A stretch of 64,000 bases of DNA. It comes from Calditrichia bacterium. GTDB taxonomy: Bacteria; Calditrichota; Calditrichia; RBG-13-44-9; J075. The position numbers were made by a program, and so were the translations under genes. Under the pieces are notes generated by a model, which saw only the letters and a program-made list of their open reading frames with translations, had not been told where the DNA came from and searched no databases. This document shows positions 63,032 through 64,000 of this stretch, piece after piece (within the stretch, counting starts at the first letter, position 1; each line of letters starts with the position of its first letter). The DNA is taken from assembly GCA_028284445.1 (NCBI GenBank), contig JANQRS010000015.1, positions 39,450 to 103,449 on the forward strand, given 5' to 3'.

Positions 63032-63070
63032 TTATCAACAATATTCAAAAGGTATATTAGCGGAGAATTT

Positions 63071-64000
63071 ATGAGTGCCCTGGCATCTCTGGACATCGTA
63101 GTTATTGTTGCGTATTTCGTGGCAATCATGTCGATAGGGCTCTTCTATTCTCTACGCTTCCGGGAAACCAGTGAAGACTATTTTCTGGCCGGCCGCAATA
63201 TGGGCTGGATCGTCATTGGCTTTTCTCTTTTCGCCACCAATATAGGCAGCGAACACTTTGTCGGCCTGGCAGGTAGCGGCGCCAGTCGCGGTCTGGCTGT
63301 TGGCAATTTCGAATGGATTGCCATTCTCTTTCTCATTGCTCTTGGTTGGATTGTCGCTCCCAAATACATCACAAGTGGCGTATTTACCACGCCAGAATAT
63401 TTTGGACGTCGCTTCAATGACGCAACCCGCCTCTACCTGGCAGGCATTTCCATTGTCGCCTATGTTCTCACGAAACTATCCATCACCCTTTTTGCCGGCG
63501 GCCTGCTCCTTGAAAAAGTTCTCGGCTGGGATATATATACTTCCGCAATCATCATCATGGTCTGCACCGGGATCTACACAATTGGTGGTGGCCTCCGTGC
63601 GGTCATGTATACTTCCAGCGTTCAGGCTGTCATCATGATTGCCGGCTCCGTCATTGTCACCATTCTCGGTCTCATGGAGCTTGGTGGCTGGTCCGGACTC
63701 CAGGCGCGTTTTCCATCAGAATACTTCTCGGCATTAAAGCCTGCCTCAGATCCGGAATTCCCCTGGACCGGCATTGTGTTTGGCGCACCCATCCTGGCAA
63801 TCTGGTACTGGTGTACTGACCAATACATCGTGCAGCGGCTGATGAGCGCAAAGAACATCAGCGCTGCACAGAATGGCGCTGTTCTGGCCGGTTTTCTGAA
63901 AATCCTGCCGGTGTTACTTTGGGTCATTCCGGGTATGATTGCCGTAGCACTTTTCCCGGGCATCAATGGAGATGAAGCATATCCGACGCTCATTGCCAGT
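63071..64000 (+). CDS. Sodium:solute symporter family protein (3' end outside window)
   Basis: The frame is open from the ATG at 63071 to the window edge (310 codons). About eight membrane helices are visible. Family marks are DYFLAGRNMGW near residue 36, ATNIGSEHFVGLAG in helix 2, the WIVAPKYI loop and IGGGLRAVMYTSSVQAVIMI. This resembles the sugar-transporting SGLT branch of the sodium symporters, which would import a sugar with sodium. GGAG stands 6 bases before the ATG. A sigma54 promoter and activator sites precede it, and a sigma54 response regulator is encoded upstream, so induced uptake of the degradation product of the extracellular polymer is inferred. Confidence 0.93.
   Translation, partial: MSALASLDIVVIVAYFVAIMSIGLFYSLRFRETSEDYFLAGRNMGWIVIGFSLFATNIGSEHFVGLAGSGASRGLAVGNFEWIAILFLIALGWIVAPKYITSGVFTTPEYFGRRFNDATRLYLAGISIVAYVLTKLSITLFAGGLLLEKVLGWDIYTSAIIIMVCTGIYTIGGGLRAVMYTSSVQAVIMIAGSVIVTILGLMELGGWSGLQARFPSEYFSALKPASDPEFPWTGIVFGAPILAIWYWCTDQYIVQRLMSAKNISAAQNGAVLAGFLKILPVLLWVIPGMIAVALFPGINGDEAYPTLIAS

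Overview
The window comes from a bacterium of the FCB superphylum, most like KSB1 or Calditrichota. The pointers are C-terminal sorting domains with the QNYPNPFNP signature on at least three secreted proteins, a PorV-like protein, a TonB-dependent receptor with a carboxypeptidase-like N-terminal domain, FG-GAP/CRTAC1-type lipoproteins, several sigma54 activators and GGM-tailed GroEL. No rRNA or tRNA was seen. The phylum is inferred from gene content.

Layout. 1-7223 (minus strand): a cut Kelch-like secreted protein, a GAF-sigma54 activator with a membrane Ser/Thr kinase, then an MrfA/Hrq1-type helicase with a lipoprotein. 7243-9338: short tandem repeats, two hsp20 genes separated by a perfect 28-bp inverted repeat, and a 141-bp tandem repeat. 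9350-11083: a class IV aminotransferase and a sulfotransferase-like gene, separated by a perfect 42-bp palindrome. 11252-16422: an NtrC/NtrY-like two-component pair with a membrane SpoIIE-type phosphatase. 16627-18718: groES-groEL with a sigma70 promoter and a CIRCE-like operator. 18866-21783 (plus strand): enoyl-CoA hydratase, histidine kinase, an orphan mannose-type PTS IIB protein and YjbQ. 21790-23892 (minus): twin small proteins, a heptamer array and an RNA methyltransferase-like gene.

24016-35382 (plus) looks like a beta-glucan module: a membrane-tethered sugar-binding protein, a sensor kinase and a sigma54 response regulator in one overlapping operon, then two GH16 glucanases, a PQQ-type sugar dehydrogenase and a DUF4380-like protein. 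35497-37824 (minus) is a membrane alpha/beta hydrolase. 38029-46355 (minus) is a five-gene operon of two CRTAC1-like lipoproteins, an SGNH-TPR protein and two TPR lipoproteins. 46757-64000 (plus) holds a TonB receptor, a large secreted protein, a PorV-like protein, a SurA/PpiC-like lipoprotein, an SGNH-TPR protein that has lost its serine, a tandem-duplicated sorting-domain protein, a third CRTAC1 protein, a second sigma54 response regulator and the start of a sodium:solute symporter.

The strongest observation is regulatory. The GH16 gene and the symporter each have a near-consensus sigma54 promoter (GG-N10-GC), and the TonB receptor has a degenerate one. All three carry a shared 17-bp motif, TATCA[C/G]NNTAATAA[T/C]C, starting 86-89 bp upstream of the -24 element. 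The two response regulators are close paralogs with almost the same recognition helix, so I infer that they bind this motif and co-ordinate sensing, hydrolysis and uptake of an extracellular glucan.
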